64,000 nt of DNA, from the NCBI GenBank assembly GCA_015152555.1, contig SUTS01000013.1, forward strand, positions 1 to 64,000, given 5' to 3'. Positions 16,342 to 26,556 of this stretch are shown here, piece by piece. Position 1 is the first letter of the stretch, and the number at the start of each line of letters is the position of its first letter. This DNA comes from Cyanobacteria bacterium SIG26 (GTDB lineage Bacteria; Cyanobacteriota; Vampirovibrionia; Gastranaerophilales; Gastranaerophilaceae). The position numbers were made by a program, and so were the translations under genes. The notes under the pieces were generated by a model. It was given only the letters and a program-made list of their open reading frames with translations, was not told where the DNA came from and made no database searches.

Positions 16342-17358
16342 TTATTTAGAATGCTTTTTAATATATTTATCAAGTTTTTCGGCTGTATAAGTGGAAATTA
16401 TAGGTAATAAACCATAATAAATTCCCGCAAAAATCACAGCAGGACGCAATATATTTATACCTTCTATATATTTACCTAACCTTGGATCAGCATGATGAAT
16501 TTGTTTAAATTTATCTATAATATTTGAAGTACCCTTTTTAACAAGACTATCTGCAAAATATCCCCCGATAATTGTAATCCCCGTTGAAATCCAATTATTA
16601 TATATCAAAACTTTTTTACGATTTTCTTTAATTTTATCACTTTTATTTGTTTGATAAGCAAAAGAACCGGTTAATAACAAGTCTGTCGCTACTGTTATGT
16701 GTTTTGGTATATCATTATCTTTATTTTGATAATTCTTTGCAAAATTTTGTATTGACTTATTGTCTATAATTTTAGCTATAGATTTTGGCAAATATCCGGT
16801 AAATGAAATTTTATTCCCATTTTCAAGCTGAGGTATAATTTGTTTATTATTAGAAATTGCAGGACTTTTCCTAAAAAACATTTTGTCCATCAAAATAGGT
16901 ATAAGCACAATTGTTAACATAGATTTAGGAATTGCTGTTATAAACCCTGTACTAAGCTTTATAATTTGAGTAAGCAATTTATACGATCTTGCAGTAGCCA
17001 AATCATTTACTCCGGAAGTTAAATTTTTAACAGTTTGTGATTTTAAATATTTTTCAGGATTATTATCTATTTTTTTTACCGCATATTCAATTGGCAAGGC
17101 AACAGCCTCAATCATACCAAATTTTATCAAACCGGAACAAATAGAATTAGCCATAGCATATTGTTTGTTCTCTTTTTCGACGTCAGGGGTAGAATATATT
17201 GCCAAAGGTCTAACAGCAGTAGACATTACAAGCGCAGTTGTTGCAGAAAACGTTGTCCCATGCTCAGATACTTTTGCTAATGTATTTAGCAATGTCTTAT
17301 TTTTTAGTATTTTTTCGGTTAATGAAGTCGCACCTTGACTAACTTTTAATATCGACAT
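16342..17358 (-). CDS. Membrane orphan, large member of a paralogous family
   Basis: 338 aa with several hydrophobic segments (about 40-60, 75-105, 140-175, 260-285, 300-325). The end (LLPIISTYTAEKLDKYIKK) aligns by eye with that of the 193-aa protein at 32716-33297 (VPLIATPIAEKFEKKYIKK). The N-terminal half shares a hydrophobic helix/K-rich turn layout with it and with the 186-aa protein at 32163-32723. An ISFTGYL segment lies near residue 195. Function unknown; membrane location is inferred. Probable operon partner of the histidine kinase. Confidence 0.75.
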   Translation of the reverse strand: MSILKVSQGATSLTEKILKNKTLLNTLAKVSEHGTTFSATTALVMSTAVRPLAIYSTPDVEKENKQYAMANSICSGLIKFGMIEAVALPIEYAVKKIDNNPEKYLKSQTVKNLTSGVNDLATARSYKLLTQIIKLSTGFITAIPKSMLTIVLIPILMDKMFFRKSPAISNNKQIIPQLENGNKISFTGYLPKSIAKIIDNKSIQNFAKNYQNKDNDIPKHITVATDLLLTGSFAYQTNKSDKIKENRKKVLIYNNWISTGITIIGGYFADSLVKKGTSNIIDKFKQIHHADPRLGKYIEGINILRPAVIFAGIYYGLLPIISTYTAEKLDKYIKKHSK

Positions 17359-17570
17359 TTATCCCTACCTACTATTAGTAGACACCACACAAAGACAAAA
17401 GTAAAGAGGATAACACATTACACAACAAAAAATTTCACTAGAAAAAAGAGGGCAAACATTAAAAACTTATCAAATGTTAAAAAATGTTACAGAAAATACA
17501 TTTACTGAAATTTGGCAAAATTAATATACTTTATATATTTGAGAGAGAACTAAATAAGAGGACAAGAGTT

Positions 17571-17969
17571 ATGGCAGTATCAAATTTTCACGAAATGTTA
17601 TGCTTTTACGTAAAGCAAAAAAGCATGGTTACAGCAAAATTATCTGATATTCAAATGAAACAATTAGCAGCGACAAAAACGCAAGCAACAAAACAACAAG
17701 AATATAATGCCCAATTAAGTGCTTTATATTATGACGAAGAATTCGGGTATGGTACAGATGAATACTCAGAAATGCTAGTTATTTTACAAAGCGATCACGA
17801 ATTTGAGATGGCAAATCTAACTAACTGGGAATCTCAACTAGAACTAGAAAAAGAATGTTTAGAAACACAATTAAATGAAATTCAAGCTTATGAAAATTCA
17901 TGGACAAAAATGTTAAATGCAGCAATCAAAAACGGATTTGCCTACGGAGGTGGCGGCGGAGGTAAATAG
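17571..17969 (+). CDS. 132-aa helical orphan with Gly-rich end
   Basis: I start at ATG 17571 because an AGAGGA site precedes it and the upstream extension is unlikely. The product is almost entirely helical and Gln/Glu-rich. It carries a heptad-like stretch (NLTNWESQLELEKECLETQL) and ends in YGGGGGGK. No signal peptide or membrane span. The layout, a short amphipathic helical protein with a flexible tail, recalls secreted helical-hairpin proteins, but I see no defined family motif. A 15-nt upstream sequence (17524-17538) is identical to one before the 121-aa gene at 8406. Confidence 0.75.
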   Translation: MAVSNFHEMLCFYVKQKSMVTAKLSDIQMKQLAATKTQATKQQEYNAQLSALYYDEEFGYGTDEYSEMLVILQSDHEFEMANLTNWESQLELEKECLETQLNEIQAYENSWTKMLNAAIKNGFAYGGGGGGK

Positions 17970-18002
17970 AAAAATTTTTACCTTAACTCTTATTCTCATA
18001 AA

Positions 18003-18032
18003 AAAATCGGTGTTAATATTAACACCGATTTT
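18003..18032. terminator. Bidirectional terminator between the 132-aa gene and fusA
   Basis: A perfect 30-nt palindrome (arms of 15 nt, 18003-18017 and 18018-18032) with A/T ends on both sides. It lies between two convergent genes. Confidence 0.85.
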
Positions 18033-18050
18033 CATATATATTATTGGAAA

Positions 18051-20141
18051 CTATGATTTAGAAGCTCCAGATTTAGAAATAATTTCTTCTTCAATGTTTC
18101 TAGGAACTTGTTCATAGCATTTGAATTCCATAGAGAAAGTACCACGACCTTGAGTATTAGATCTCAAGTCAGTAGCGTAACCGAACATGTTAGCCAATGG
18201 AACCAAACTTCTTACGATTACGTTACCTGTGTTACCTAAAGGTTCTTGACCTTCAACTCTACCACGACGTCTTGAGATATCACCGATGATAGTACCTGTA
18301 AATTCTTCAGGAATTTCGATTTCAACTTTCATCATAGGTTCTAAGATACAAGGTTGAGCTTTTCTTGTACCTTCTTTAATCGCCATAGAACCGGCAATTT
18401 TGAACGCCATTTCTGAAGAGTCGACTTCGTGGTATGAACCATCGTAAAGTTCAACTTTAACATCGATCATCGGATAACCAGCTAAGATACCGCCTTCAAG
18501 AGCTTCTTCCATACCTTTTCTTGCAGGTTCGATATATTCTTTAGGAATAGCACCACCAACGATTTTGTTTTCGAATACAAAACCGGCATTTTCTTCAGCA
18601 GGTGAAATTCTGATTTTAACGTGACCATATTGACCTTTACCACCTGATTGACGAGCAAATTTAGAGTCTTGTTCAGCATTACCACGGATAGTTTCACGGT
18701 AAGCAACTTGTGGTTTACCGATGTTAGCTTCAACTTTAAATTCTCTTAACATACGGTCAACAATGATATCTAAGTGAAGTTCGCCCATACCAGAAATAAT
18801 TGTTTGACCTGTTTCTTCATCAGATTTAACTCTGAAAGATGGATCTTCTTCTGCAAGTTTTTGAAGAGCAATACCCATTTTATCTTGGTCAGCTTTTGTT
18901 TTTGGTTCAATAGCAACAGAGATAACAGGTTCAGGGAAAGTCATTCTTTCTAAGATGATAGGTGCTTTTTCATCACATAAAGTATCACCTGTAGTAGTGT
19001 CTTTCAAACCAACTGCTGCACAGATATCACCAGCGTATACTTCAGTTTCTTCTTGTCTTTGATCTGCATACATACGAACCAATCTTGAAATACGTTCTTT
19101 TTTACCGTTAGTTGAGTTCAATACGTATGAACCAGATGTAATAATACCTGAATATACTCTCAAGAATGTTAAACGACCAACGAATGGGTCTGTCATAACT
19201 TTGAATGAAAGTGCTGAGAATGGTTCAGAGTCTGAAGAATGTCTTTCAGTTTTTGTGCCGTCTTCCAATTCACCTTCAATAGCTTTAACATCAACCGGAG
19301 ATGGCATATAAGAAACAACGTTGTTTAACAACAATTGAACACCTTTGTTTTTGAAAGCTGTACCGCAGTTAACCGGAACGATTTTGTTATCACAAACAGC
19401 TTTTCTCAATGCTGCTTTTAATTCATCAACAGTGATTGAATCAGGATCTTCGAAGAATTTTTCCATTAAAGTATCATCTTCAGATGCAATAGCTTCAACC
19501 ATAGCTTCTCTGTATTCTCTAGCTTTATCTGCTAATTCAGCAGGAATTTCTTCAACTTTAATATCTGTACCTAAATCGTTAGTATAGATATGAGCTTTCA
19601 TTTCGAACAAGTCAACGATACCGGAGAAATTGTCTTCAGCTCCGATAGGTAATTGAATAGGAACTGCATTTGCATTCAATCTTGTTTTTAATTGTTCAAC
19701 AACTCTATAGAAGTCAGCACCTGTTCTATCCATTTTGTTAACGAATACCATACGAGGTACTTCGTATCTGTTAGCTTGTCTCCAAACTGTTTCAGATTGT
19801 GATTGAACACCACCAACCGCACAAAATACTGCAACAACACCGTCTAATACACGTAATGAACGTTCAACTTCAATAGTAAAGTCAACGTGACCCGGTGTAT
19901 CAATGATATTAATTTGGTGACCTTGCCAAGAAGCAGTTACAGCTGCTGATTGGATTGTAATACCACGTTCTTTTTCTTGTTCCATAAAGTCTGTTACTGC
20001 TGCACCATCGTGAGTCTCACCGATTTTGTGAGTTTTACCTGTGTAAAACAAAATACGTTCTGTTGTAGTTGTTTTACCAGCGTCGATGTGGGCTGCAATA
20101 CCAATGTTTCTAATTTTTTCCAATGGAGTTTTTCTAGCCAT
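18051..20141 (-). CDS. fusA: Elongation factor G
   Basis: 696 aa, the standard EF-G length. Translocation GTPase with G1 [10 protein letters not shown]3 DTPGHVDF and G4 NKMDR, followed by domains II-V including the Gly-rich HGSG-like [10 protein letters not shown] block and the C-terminal [13 protein letters not shown]. Complete, no missing key residues. Here it stands alone, not in a str operon with rpsL, rpsG and tuf. Ribosome binding site AAAGGAAAAAG. The terminator is shared with the convergent 132-aa gene. Confidence 0.97.
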   Translation of the reverse strand: MARKTPLEKIRNIGIAAHIDAGKTTTTERILFYTGKTHKIGETHDGAAVTDFMEQEKERGITIQSAAVTASWQGHQINIIDTPGHVDFTIEVERSLRVLDGVVAVFCAVGGVQSQSETVWRQANRYEVPRMVFVNKMDRTGADFYRVVEQLKTRLNANAVPIQLPIGAEDNFSGIVDLFEMKAHIYTNDLGTDIKVEEIPAELADKAREYREAMVEAIASEDDTLMEKFFEDPDSITVDELKAALRKAVCDNKIVPVNCGTAFKNKGVQLLLNNVVSYMPSPVDVKAIEGELEDGTKTERHSSDSEPFSALSFKVMTDPFVGRLTFLRVYSGIITSGSYVLNSTNGKKERISRLVRMYADQRQEETEVYAGDICAAVGLKDTTTGDTLCDEKAPIILERMTFPEPVISVAIEPKTKADQDKMGIALQKLAEEDPSFRVKSDEETGQTIISGMGELHLDIIVDRMLREFKVEANIGKPQVAYRETIRGNAEQDSKFARQSGGKGQYGHVKIRISPAEENAGFVFENKIVGGAIPKEYIEPARKGMEEALEGGILAGYPMIDVKVELYDGSYHEVDSSEMAFKIAGSMAIKEGTRKAQPCILEPMMKVEIEIPEEFTGTIIGDISRRRGRVEGQEPLGNTGNVIVRSLVPLANMFGYATDLRSNTQGRGTFSMEFKCYEQVPRNIEEEIISKSGASKS

Positions 20142-20281
20142 TTTTCTTTTTCCTTTTTTTATCTATATCTACATCGCTATTTTACATTTAGCCTCATGTA
20201 AAATTATCCCATAAACATGTTTATTTTCAATAAATTATAAACCTTTTATGAAACAATTTTAAGAAAAAAAGATATTTATGG

Positions 20282-20293
20282 TATTATAAATGT
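20282..20293 (+). promoter_or_regulatory. -10 box placed for a leaderless purB mRNA
   Basis: TATTAT at 20282-20287 is followed by exactly 6 nt and the purB ATG. No Shine-Dalgarno is present. The -35 is weak. Confidence 0.45.
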
Positions 20294-21583
20294 ATGATTG
20301 AAAGATATTCACGAAAACAAATGGCAAAAATTTGGGAATTAAATTCCAAATTTGATTATTACTTACAAGTGGAACTGGCAGTATGTGATGCTTATGCTAA
20401 AAAGGGTATAATTCCTCAAAGTATAGCTGATGAAATCCGACAAAAAGCCAGTTTTTCTATCGAACGAATTGATGAAATCGAAAAAGAAGTTCGCCACGAT
20501 GTTATTGCATTTTTAACTTGTGTAAACGAAAGCATAGGTGATTTAGGCAGATACGTTCATGTCGGAATGACAAGCTCTGATGTTATAGATACAGCTTTTG
20601 CTTTACAAATTAAAGACAGCGGAGAACTTATTTTAGAAGGTTTGGATAAAACCATTCAAACTCTTAAAAATTTAGCAAAAGAACATAAAAACACTATTTG
20701 TATAGGACGTTCTCACGGAATTCATGCAGAAGTAATGACTTTTGGAATAAAACTTTGTTCTTGGATTGATATTTTAATTCGACAACGAGAAAACTTTATT
20801 CACGCATTAGAACAAATCCGAGTCGGTCAAATATCCGGACCGGTAGGTACATATAGTAACATTTCACCGGAAATTGAAGAAATCACTTGTGAAAACTTAG
20901 GATTAAAACCTGCAAAAATTTCCACTCAAATTATAGCAAGAGATTACCATGCTTACTTCATGCAATCATTAGCACTTATTGCGAGTGTAATTGAACAATT
21001 CGCAACAGAAATCAGACATCTTCAACGTACTGAAGTTTTAGAATTAGAAGAAGGTTTTGCAAAAGGCCAAAAGGGTTCTTCTGCAATGCCTCATAAGAAA
21101 AACCCTGTGTTAAGTGAAAATTTATGTGGTTTGGCAAGAGTTGTAAGAGCAAATTCTATAGTTGCATTAGAAAATATTACACTATGGCATGAACGAGATA
21201 TTTCGCATAGTTCTGCTGAGCGTATAATTTTTCCTGATAGTTTAACTCTTGTAGATTTCATGTTGACTCGTTTTAACGGAGTTATGGAAAATATTGTTGT
21301 GCATCAAGATAATATGTTGAAAAATACTGACAAATTTGGCGGTATAGTTTTCTCTCAAAAAGTTTTATTATCATTAGTTGAGAAGGGTTTAACTCGTGAG
21401 CAAGCTTATGTGATTGTTCAACGCAATGCTTTAGATGCTTTTCAAAATGATGGAGATTTTAAAGCAAATTTGTTAAAAGATGCTGATGTTATAGCACTTT
21501 TGTCCATTGATGAGATTGAAAGTATTTTTGGTAAAAAATCTTTTTTAGAAAATATTGAACAAATTTACTCCAAAATTCTTTAA
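20294..21583 (+). CDS. purB: Adenylosuccinate lyase
   Basis: 429 aa. It acts twice in purine synthesis: SAICAR to AICAR, and adenylosuccinate to AMP. The fumarase/aspartase-superfamily signature GSSAMPHKKNP is intact near residue 262. VGMTSSDVIDTA (about 92-103) and RSHGIHAE (catalytic His, about 141) are also present. Length and order match the short bacterial PurB class. The ATG has no ribosome binding site and a -10-like TATTAT lies 6 nt before it. The next gene starts 22 nt after the stop with its own ribosome binding site. Confidence 0.96.
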   Translation: MIERYSRKQMAKIWELNSKFDYYLQVELAVCDAYAKKGIIPQSIADEIRQKASFSIERIDEIEKEVRHDVIAFLTCVNESIGDLGRYVHVGMTSSDVIDTAFALQIKDSGELILEGLDKTIQTLKNLAKEHKNTICIGRSHGIHAEVMTFGIKLCSWIDILIRQRENFIHALEQIRVGQISGPVGTYSNISPEIEEITCENLGLKPAKISTQIIARDYHAYFMQSLALIASVIEQFATEIRHLQRTEVLELEEGFAKGQKGSSAMPHKKNPVLSENLCGLARVVRANSIVALENITLWHERDISHSSAERIIFPDSLTLVDFMLTRFNGVMENIVVHQDNMLKNTDKFGGIVFSQKVLLSLVEKGLTREQAYVIVQRNALDAFQNDGDFKANLLKDADVIALLSIDEIESIFGKKSFLENIEQIYSKIL

Positions 21584-21605
21584 TAGTATAAAGGAGAATA
21601 AAGTC

Positions 21606-22892
21606 ATGAAAAAGATTATACCGATTTTTGTAATTTCATTAATTTTGAATTTGCCTAATTTTGCCTTTTCTATTGAAGGGAATTCGTTTTTGTTCACTAC
21701 ACAAAATACGGTGTATAAAGAACCTCTTGCGCCTCAAGGGCTTGAGTTTCAGATGCCATACAGCTTATACCAATACGATAGCAAAAATTTGGTAGCGCGA
21801 TATGTAGGGTTAGATAAAAAAGCTGAAAAAATGTATTTAAAATCAGCGCCTGATAATGACGAAAAAACTTATAAAAACATTAAAAAAGCTCAAAAAGATA
21901 TTGCAAAAAATAAATGGGTAAACGCAGAAGAAAAAATGCCGAATTTTATCCCAATAAAATTGCAGTATTTTGACTATTTACTCAAGCAACAAGATATAGC
22001 AGGCGCGTTGAGAATTTTAGTTGAAATTAAAGATTTGAACAAAAAAACACCTATTATTGAAGCTACAGACATCAACTATAATTTAGCTGTTTTATTTTTT
22101 GCAACCGGCCAATATGGGCAGGCTCTGAATTATTACAAAATGTTTGAAAGCGTAAATGATGATACTATTTTTCGTTCTATTGCGGAATGCTATTATAATT
22201 TAAATTCATACCAACAATCTTTAAATTCTTTAAAATCTATAAAAATATTATCTTATGCAGATAAAGAGTTGTTCTTTTTGTGCAATTATAAGTTAAAAAA
22301 TTTCACGGAAGCTAATAAATACGCATTAATATTAGCAAAAGAGACTCCAAATTATACTAATTATATGCGTGTTGCAACCACATCTTCTAACCAAGATATC
22401 AAATTAAATTACTTATACAAAGCTCGTAATTCATCTTCCGAAAATGAAGCTATTATGGCTACAAATTCCCAAATTGCTAAAATTGAACAAGATAAATTAA
22501 ATAAAAAAGTTAACTCTGTGTTGAAGAATCAATTTATAAAAATTCCAAATTGGAATGACGTTTTGGAACAACTCCCTCAGGGTGTACAAATTAGTGATGT
22601 TTTAGTAGAACAAGATAAATTTTTCAAAAATGCCAATATATACATTACAAAATACAAAGGACAACAATTGACTAATGCTTTTAATTCTTTGAGCCAAGAT
22701 TGCAATAATTTTATTCAAAATAAAAAAAACGAATTTTATCAAATGCAACAATTGCAAGCTCAAAACGCATTAGTAATAGAACAACAACGACAAAACCAGT
22801 TACAACAACAAATGATTTATGAACAACAAAGACAAAATGCTATTCAACATCAACAGTTGTATTACATGCGTCATCGTTATTACTATTACTAA
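21606..22892 (+). CDS. Exported TPR-like protein with Gln-rich tail
   Basis: 428 aa from MKKIIPIFVIS; AAAGGAGAA lies just upstream, so an in-frame start inside purB is rejected. A signal peptide (to about residue 22, ...NFAFS) is followed by a helical body. The middle (about 150-290) has TPR-like A-x-x-x-Y/F repeats such as FATGQYGQALNYYKMFESV and AECYYNLNSYQQSLNSLKSI. The last 60 residues are low-complexity Gln/Arg and end in YYYY. Probably a periplasmic scaffold or an envelope protein. No enzyme motif. It is downstream of purB by 22 nt, but the functional link is unclear. Confidence 0.78.
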   Translation: MKKIIPIFVISLILNLPNFAFSIEGNSFLFTTQNTVYKEPLAPQGLEFQMPYSLYQYDSKNLVARYVGLDKKAEKMYLKSAPDNDEKTYKNIKKAQKDIAKNKWVNAEEKMPNFIPIKLQYFDYLLKQQDIAGALRILVEIKDLNKKTPIIEATDINYNLAVLFFATGQYGQALNYYKMFESVNDDTIFRSIAECYYNLNSYQQSLNSLKSIKILSYADKELFFLCNYKLKNFTEANKYALILAKETPNYTNYMRVATTSSNQDIKLNYLYKARNSSSENEAIMATNSQIAKIEQDKLNKKVNSVLKNQFIKIPNWNDVLEQLPQGVQISDVLVEQDKFFKNANIYITKYKGQQLTNAFNSLSQDCNNFIQNKKNEFYQMQQLQAQNALVIEQQRQNQLQQQMIYEQQRQNAIQHQQLYYMRHRYYYY

Positions 22893-22945
22893 TTAAATGA
22901 AACTGCATTTACCCCTTGATAAATTATTAATCTATACACCGATTT

Positions 22946-24037
22946 CTATTTTTCAATAAAATCCGCAAGAATTACATTACTTACAAGAACTCCGTTAGGT
23001 GTAAAAGCATAGCCTTTCGGAGTTTTTGTTAATAAGTTTAAGTTACTATATTTTTTCAGAATGTCATTGTATTTTTGTTCAAAATCTATTCCGTATTTAA
23101 GATTGATTTGCGCCACATCAATACCTGCCATTTTTCTCAAACCTAAAAATATTTCTTCTTCTAAAATTTCTTGTTTAGTGAGCAACTTTGATGATTTTTT
23201 GGTATAGGGCGCATTGATATAATCTTCGATAGTTTCCTGATTTTCATATCTGGAGGAATTTTGATACCCATGCGCCGCAACCCCAAAACCATAATATTCT
23301 TCATTATTCCAATAAGTTAAATTATGTCTGGAATTATAATTTGGCAAAGAAAAGTTACTTACTTCATAGTGCTCAAATCCGTCTTTGGTTAAAAGCTCTA
23401 TAGCACCTAAATACATATCAGCCTGCTCATCGTCATCAGGTAAATTATCAGGTAAATTATTATAAAAATGACAACCTTCTTCTATTTTTAAACCGTAAAG
23501 TGAAATATGTTGAATCCCTATATCTACGGCGATTTTTAAATCATTTAAAAATCGCTCAATAGTTTGATTTGGCAATCCATAAATAAAATCTAAGCTTATA
23601 TTTTCAAATCCGGCAACTTGAGCAGCCCTTACAGCTTCAATTACTTGTTTTGCATTATGTCTACGGTTTATTTGTTTTAATATATTGTCATCAAAAGTTT
23701 GACAACCTAAACTAATGCGCTTAATCCCCAAATCATATAACGCACGGAAATAAGCATAATCTACGCTTTCAGGATTTAATTCGGTTGTAATTTCAGTTTT
23801 GTCATTTGTATTAAATAATAAAAGTAGTTTTTGAAAATCCGCAATAGTCAATATAGATGGAGTTCCGCCACCAAAGTAAAGTGTATTCAAACACTCACCT
23901 TCGTAATAATATTGAATTTCTTTTTTTAAAGCCTCAAGATATACGGTTTTCAAATCAAGTTCATTAAATGACACAAATGAACAGTAGTGACATTTCGACT
24001 TGCAAAAAGGTATATGAATATAAGCACTTTTAACCAT
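22946..24037 (-). CDS. hemW: HemW-type radical SAM protein (HemN-like)
   Basis: 363 aa. Starts MVKSAYIHIPFCKSKCHYCSF: CxxxCxxC for the radical-SAM cluster, within the typical Y-I-H-[IV]-P-F-C opening. FGGGTPS and the HemN-like C-terminal winged region are present (REEIFLGLR-like EEEIFLGLRKMAGID). HemW proteins are heme chaperones rather than coproporphyrinogen oxidases, and their third/fourth Cys spacing (CxYCSF, no extra Cys) fits HemW. The ATG is placed 6 nt after a TATAAT box with a TTGTCA -35 at 18-nt spacing, so this mRNA should be leaderless. It is divergent from mutS2. Confidence 0.9.
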   Translation of the reverse strand: MVKSAYIHIPFCKSKCHYCSFVSFNELDLKTVYLEALKKEIQYYYEGECLNTLYFGGGTPSILTIADFQKLLLLFNTNDKTEITTELNPESVDYAYFRALYDLGIKRISLGCQTFDDNILKQINRRHNAKQVIEAVRAAQVAGFENISLDFIYGLPNQTIERFLNDLKIAVDIGIQHISLYGLKIEEGCHFYNNLPDNLPDDDEQADMYLGAIELLTKDGFEHYEVSNFSLPNYNSRHNLTYWNNEEYYGFGVAAHGYQNSSRYENQETIEDYINAPYTKKSSKLLTKQEILEEEIFLGLRKMAGIDVAQINLKYGIDFEQKYNDILKKYSNLNLLTKTPKGYAFTPNGVLVSNVILADFIEK

Positions 24038-24043
24038 ACCGCA

Positions 24044-24073
24044 ATTATATAACAGGGATATTGATTTTGACAA
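24044..24073 (-). promoter_or_regulatory. Promoter for leaderless hemW mRNA
   Basis: TTGTCA (24068-24073 on the minus strand), 18-nt spacer, TATAAT (24044-24049), then 6 nt and the hemW ATG. The expected start of transcription falls on the A of the ATG. Confidence 0.6.
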
Positions 24074-24116
24074 ATTTGCAATAAATGATCAATCATCTTT
24101 GTGTTAATATATTTCT

Positions 24117-26486
24117 ATGGATATCACATCAAAAAGTAATCAGACTTTAGAATTTGATAAAATCAAACAAGAATTAAGTAACTTTGCTAAATTTGAGCAA
24201 AGTAAAAATCTTTGTATTCGATTATCTGCAGCATCAAATTTCGATAAAATACAAGAACAAATTAAATTAACTCGTGAAGCAAAATATATTCTCGATTTAG
24301 CGAAAGAAGCTCCTACTGAATATATTGCAGATATTACAAGAATAAAAAATAATGCGGCAGTTTCATATCTTACAGAACAAGAATTAAATGATATTGCCAA
24401 AACAATGAAATCTTCAAGGCTTTTAAAACGTTTTATTTTTGAAAATTCACAAGATGATTTTTCAATTAAAGATTTGAGCAGCCGATTGTTTGCGGATAAA
24501 GAATTAGAAGATAAAATTTTTTCGACATTTGATGAAAATTTAAATATAAGACAAAATGCAACACCGGAATTAAAAGGATTATATTCCTCTTTAAAAGATA
24601 CTGAGCAAAATATTAGAGATCAAGTAAATTCACTTTTAAATAATCCGAGCTTTTCAAAATATTTACAAGATAATATTTATACACAACGCGATAATAGGGT
24701 TGTTTTTCAAGTAATGGCATCAAATAAAACTAAAGTTCCCGGAATTATTCATGATGTTTCAGCATCTGCAAAAACTTTTTATATCGAGCCGACGCAACTT
24801 GTACCATTAAATAATAAAGTTCGTGAAGTTAAATCAAAAATTCATGCTGAATGTATAAGAATACTGGTAGAATTGACAAATTCAGTAAAAGAATATATGC
24901 CAGACCTTGTTTTATGCGAAAAGATTATGGCAGAAATTGATTTTCATTTTGCAAAAGCTAGATATGCTGTAAGATTAAGGGCGGTTGAACCGGAATTGAT
25001 TGAAGAAAAAACAGTCTTTTTTGAGAATATGAAACATCCATTATTGTTAAAATTGGGTGAGGATGTTGTCGCTAATAATTTTGAAATAGGAAAAGATTAC
25101 AAATCTGTGATTATTACAGGTTCAAACACTGGTGGTAAAACTGTTACGTTAAAAACGATTGGCTTGTTTATTTTAATGGCAAGGGCAGGAATGTTTTTAC
25201 CTTGTACGTATGCCAAAGTTTATCCGTTTAAAAATGTGTTTGCAGATATTGGAGATTCTCAAAGCATTTTACAAAGCTTGTCAACTTTTTCATCTCACAT
25301 GACAAATATTATAGAAATTCTTAATCAAAGTGATGATGAAACATTCGTATTATTAGATGAGATTTGTGCAGGAACAGATCCGGTGGAAGGCGCAGTATTA
25401 GCACAAGGTATTTTAGAAAAATTAGCACAAAAACAGGTGACCAGTGTTATCACAACTCATTATGGCGAGTTAAAAGCATTAGAATATACAAATAATTATT
25501 TTAAAAACGCATCTGTAGAATTTAATACAGAGACTTTGAAACCTACATACAAGCTTCTGATTGGAATTCCGGGATTAAGTAATGCTATTTCTATTGCGTC
25601 TAATTTGGGACTTGATAGAGATATCGTAAATAAGGTTAAAAATATTTTAATTACCCAAAAAGATCCTACGGTTGCCGTTGTTGAAAAACTACAAGAAACC
25701 CATCAACAATTATCTAAAAACTTAGAAGCAGCTCAAGAAATAAAAGAAGAATCTTTAGAAATTAAAAAAGAGTACGAAGAAAATCTAAACCAAGTTAAAA
25801 AAGATAAAAAGAAAACTATTAAGAATATAAAAAACAAATTTGATGCAGAAATGATGGAAGCTCGCAGCGAAATAAAACAAATTTTGGATGAATTACGCAA
25901 AGAAAAATCTGAAAAAATTGCACGTAGGGCATATTCCAGATTAGCAAAATTAGAAGAAGGCTTTAGGGGTGAAATTGATAAATTCTCCGACAAGCAACAA
26001 TATTTGGAAATAGATTGGGATAAAATTGTTGTCGGTGATATTGTTATGTTGAAAAACATGCACCAAAAAGTTACTATTGTTTCACTACCTGATAAAAATA
26101 AACGAGTGGGTGTTGATATGGGTAATATTAAAATGATGGTCAAAAAAGATGAATTGGCTGTTATTGATGATAATTACAAAGCACCGACAAAAGTTCAAAT
26201 TCCGGGAACATCATACAAAAAATTTGAGTTAAGAAGATTAGAAATGTCATCAACTTTAGATTTAAGAGGTTATAGAGTAGAAGAAGCTTTAGATGAAGTT
26301 GAAGCATATTTAGACAAGGCGAGTTTAGCTAATCTTACTCCTGTTTGTATAATTCACGGACACGGTACAGGCGCATTAAAACAAGCCGTAAGAGAATTTT
26401 TGAGTACCTCACCTTATGTCGCAAAATATAGACCGGGTGAAGAAGCTGAAGGCGGCGACGGGGTTTGTGTTGTTGATATAAATTAA
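24117..26486 (+). CDS. mutS2: Endonuclease MutS2
   Basis: 789 aa, full length. MutS-family ATPase with Walker A GSNTGGKTVTLKT (about 338), Walker B VLLDEICAGTDP and the long coiled-coil clamp (about 510-625). The C-terminal Smr domain (about 715-789) carries STLDLRGYRVEEAL and HGHGTGALK. MutS2 lacks the mismatch-recognition domain of MutS and acts on recombination intermediates and collided ribosomes in other bacteria. The Smr LDxH is LDLR here, a variant common in MutS2. TAATAT lies 6 nt before the ATG with no Shine-Dalgarno, so the mRNA may be leaderless. Confidence 0.95.
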   Translation: MDITSKSNQTLEFDKIKQELSNFAKFEQSKNLCIRLSAASNFDKIQEQIKLTREAKYILDLAKEAPTEYIADITRIKNNAAVSYLTEQELNDIAKTMKSSRLLKRFIFENSQDDFSIKDLSSRLFADKELEDKIFSTFDENLNIRQNATPELKGLYSSLKDTEQNIRDQVNSLLNNPSFSKYLQDNIYTQRDNRVVFQVMASNKTKVPGIIHDVSASAKTFYIEPTQLVPLNNKVREVKSKIHAECIRILVELTNSVKEYMPDLVLCEKIMAEIDFHFAKARYAVRLRAVEPELIEEKTVFFENMKHPLLLKLGEDVVANNFEIGKDYKSVIITGSNTGGKTVTLKTIGLFILMARAGMFLPCTYAKVYPFKNVFADIGDSQSILQSLSTFSSHMTNIIEILNQSDDETFVLLDEICAGTDPVEGAVLAQGILEKLAQKQVTSVITTHYGELKALEYTNNYFKNASVEFNTETLKPTYKLLIGIPGLSNAISIASNLGLDRDIVNKVKNILITQKDPTVAVVEKLQETHQQLSKNLEAAQEIKEESLEIKKEYEENLNQVKKDKKKTIKNIKNKFDAEMMEARSEIKQILDELRKEKSEKIARRAYSRLAKLEEGFRGEIDKFSDKQQYLEIDWDKIVVGDIVMLKNMHQKVTIVSLPDKNKRVGVDMGNIKMMVKKDELAVIDDNYKAPTKVQIPGTSYKKFELRRLEMSSTLDLRGYRVEEALDEVEAYLDKASLANLTPVCIIHGHGTGALKQAVREFLSTSPYVAKYRPGEEAEGGDGVCVVDIN

Positions 26487-26556
26487 ATACTTTTCTATTG
26501 TAATACTGTGAAAATATGTTATTATGTAAACGTTAAGAATAATTTTGGAGAGTATT

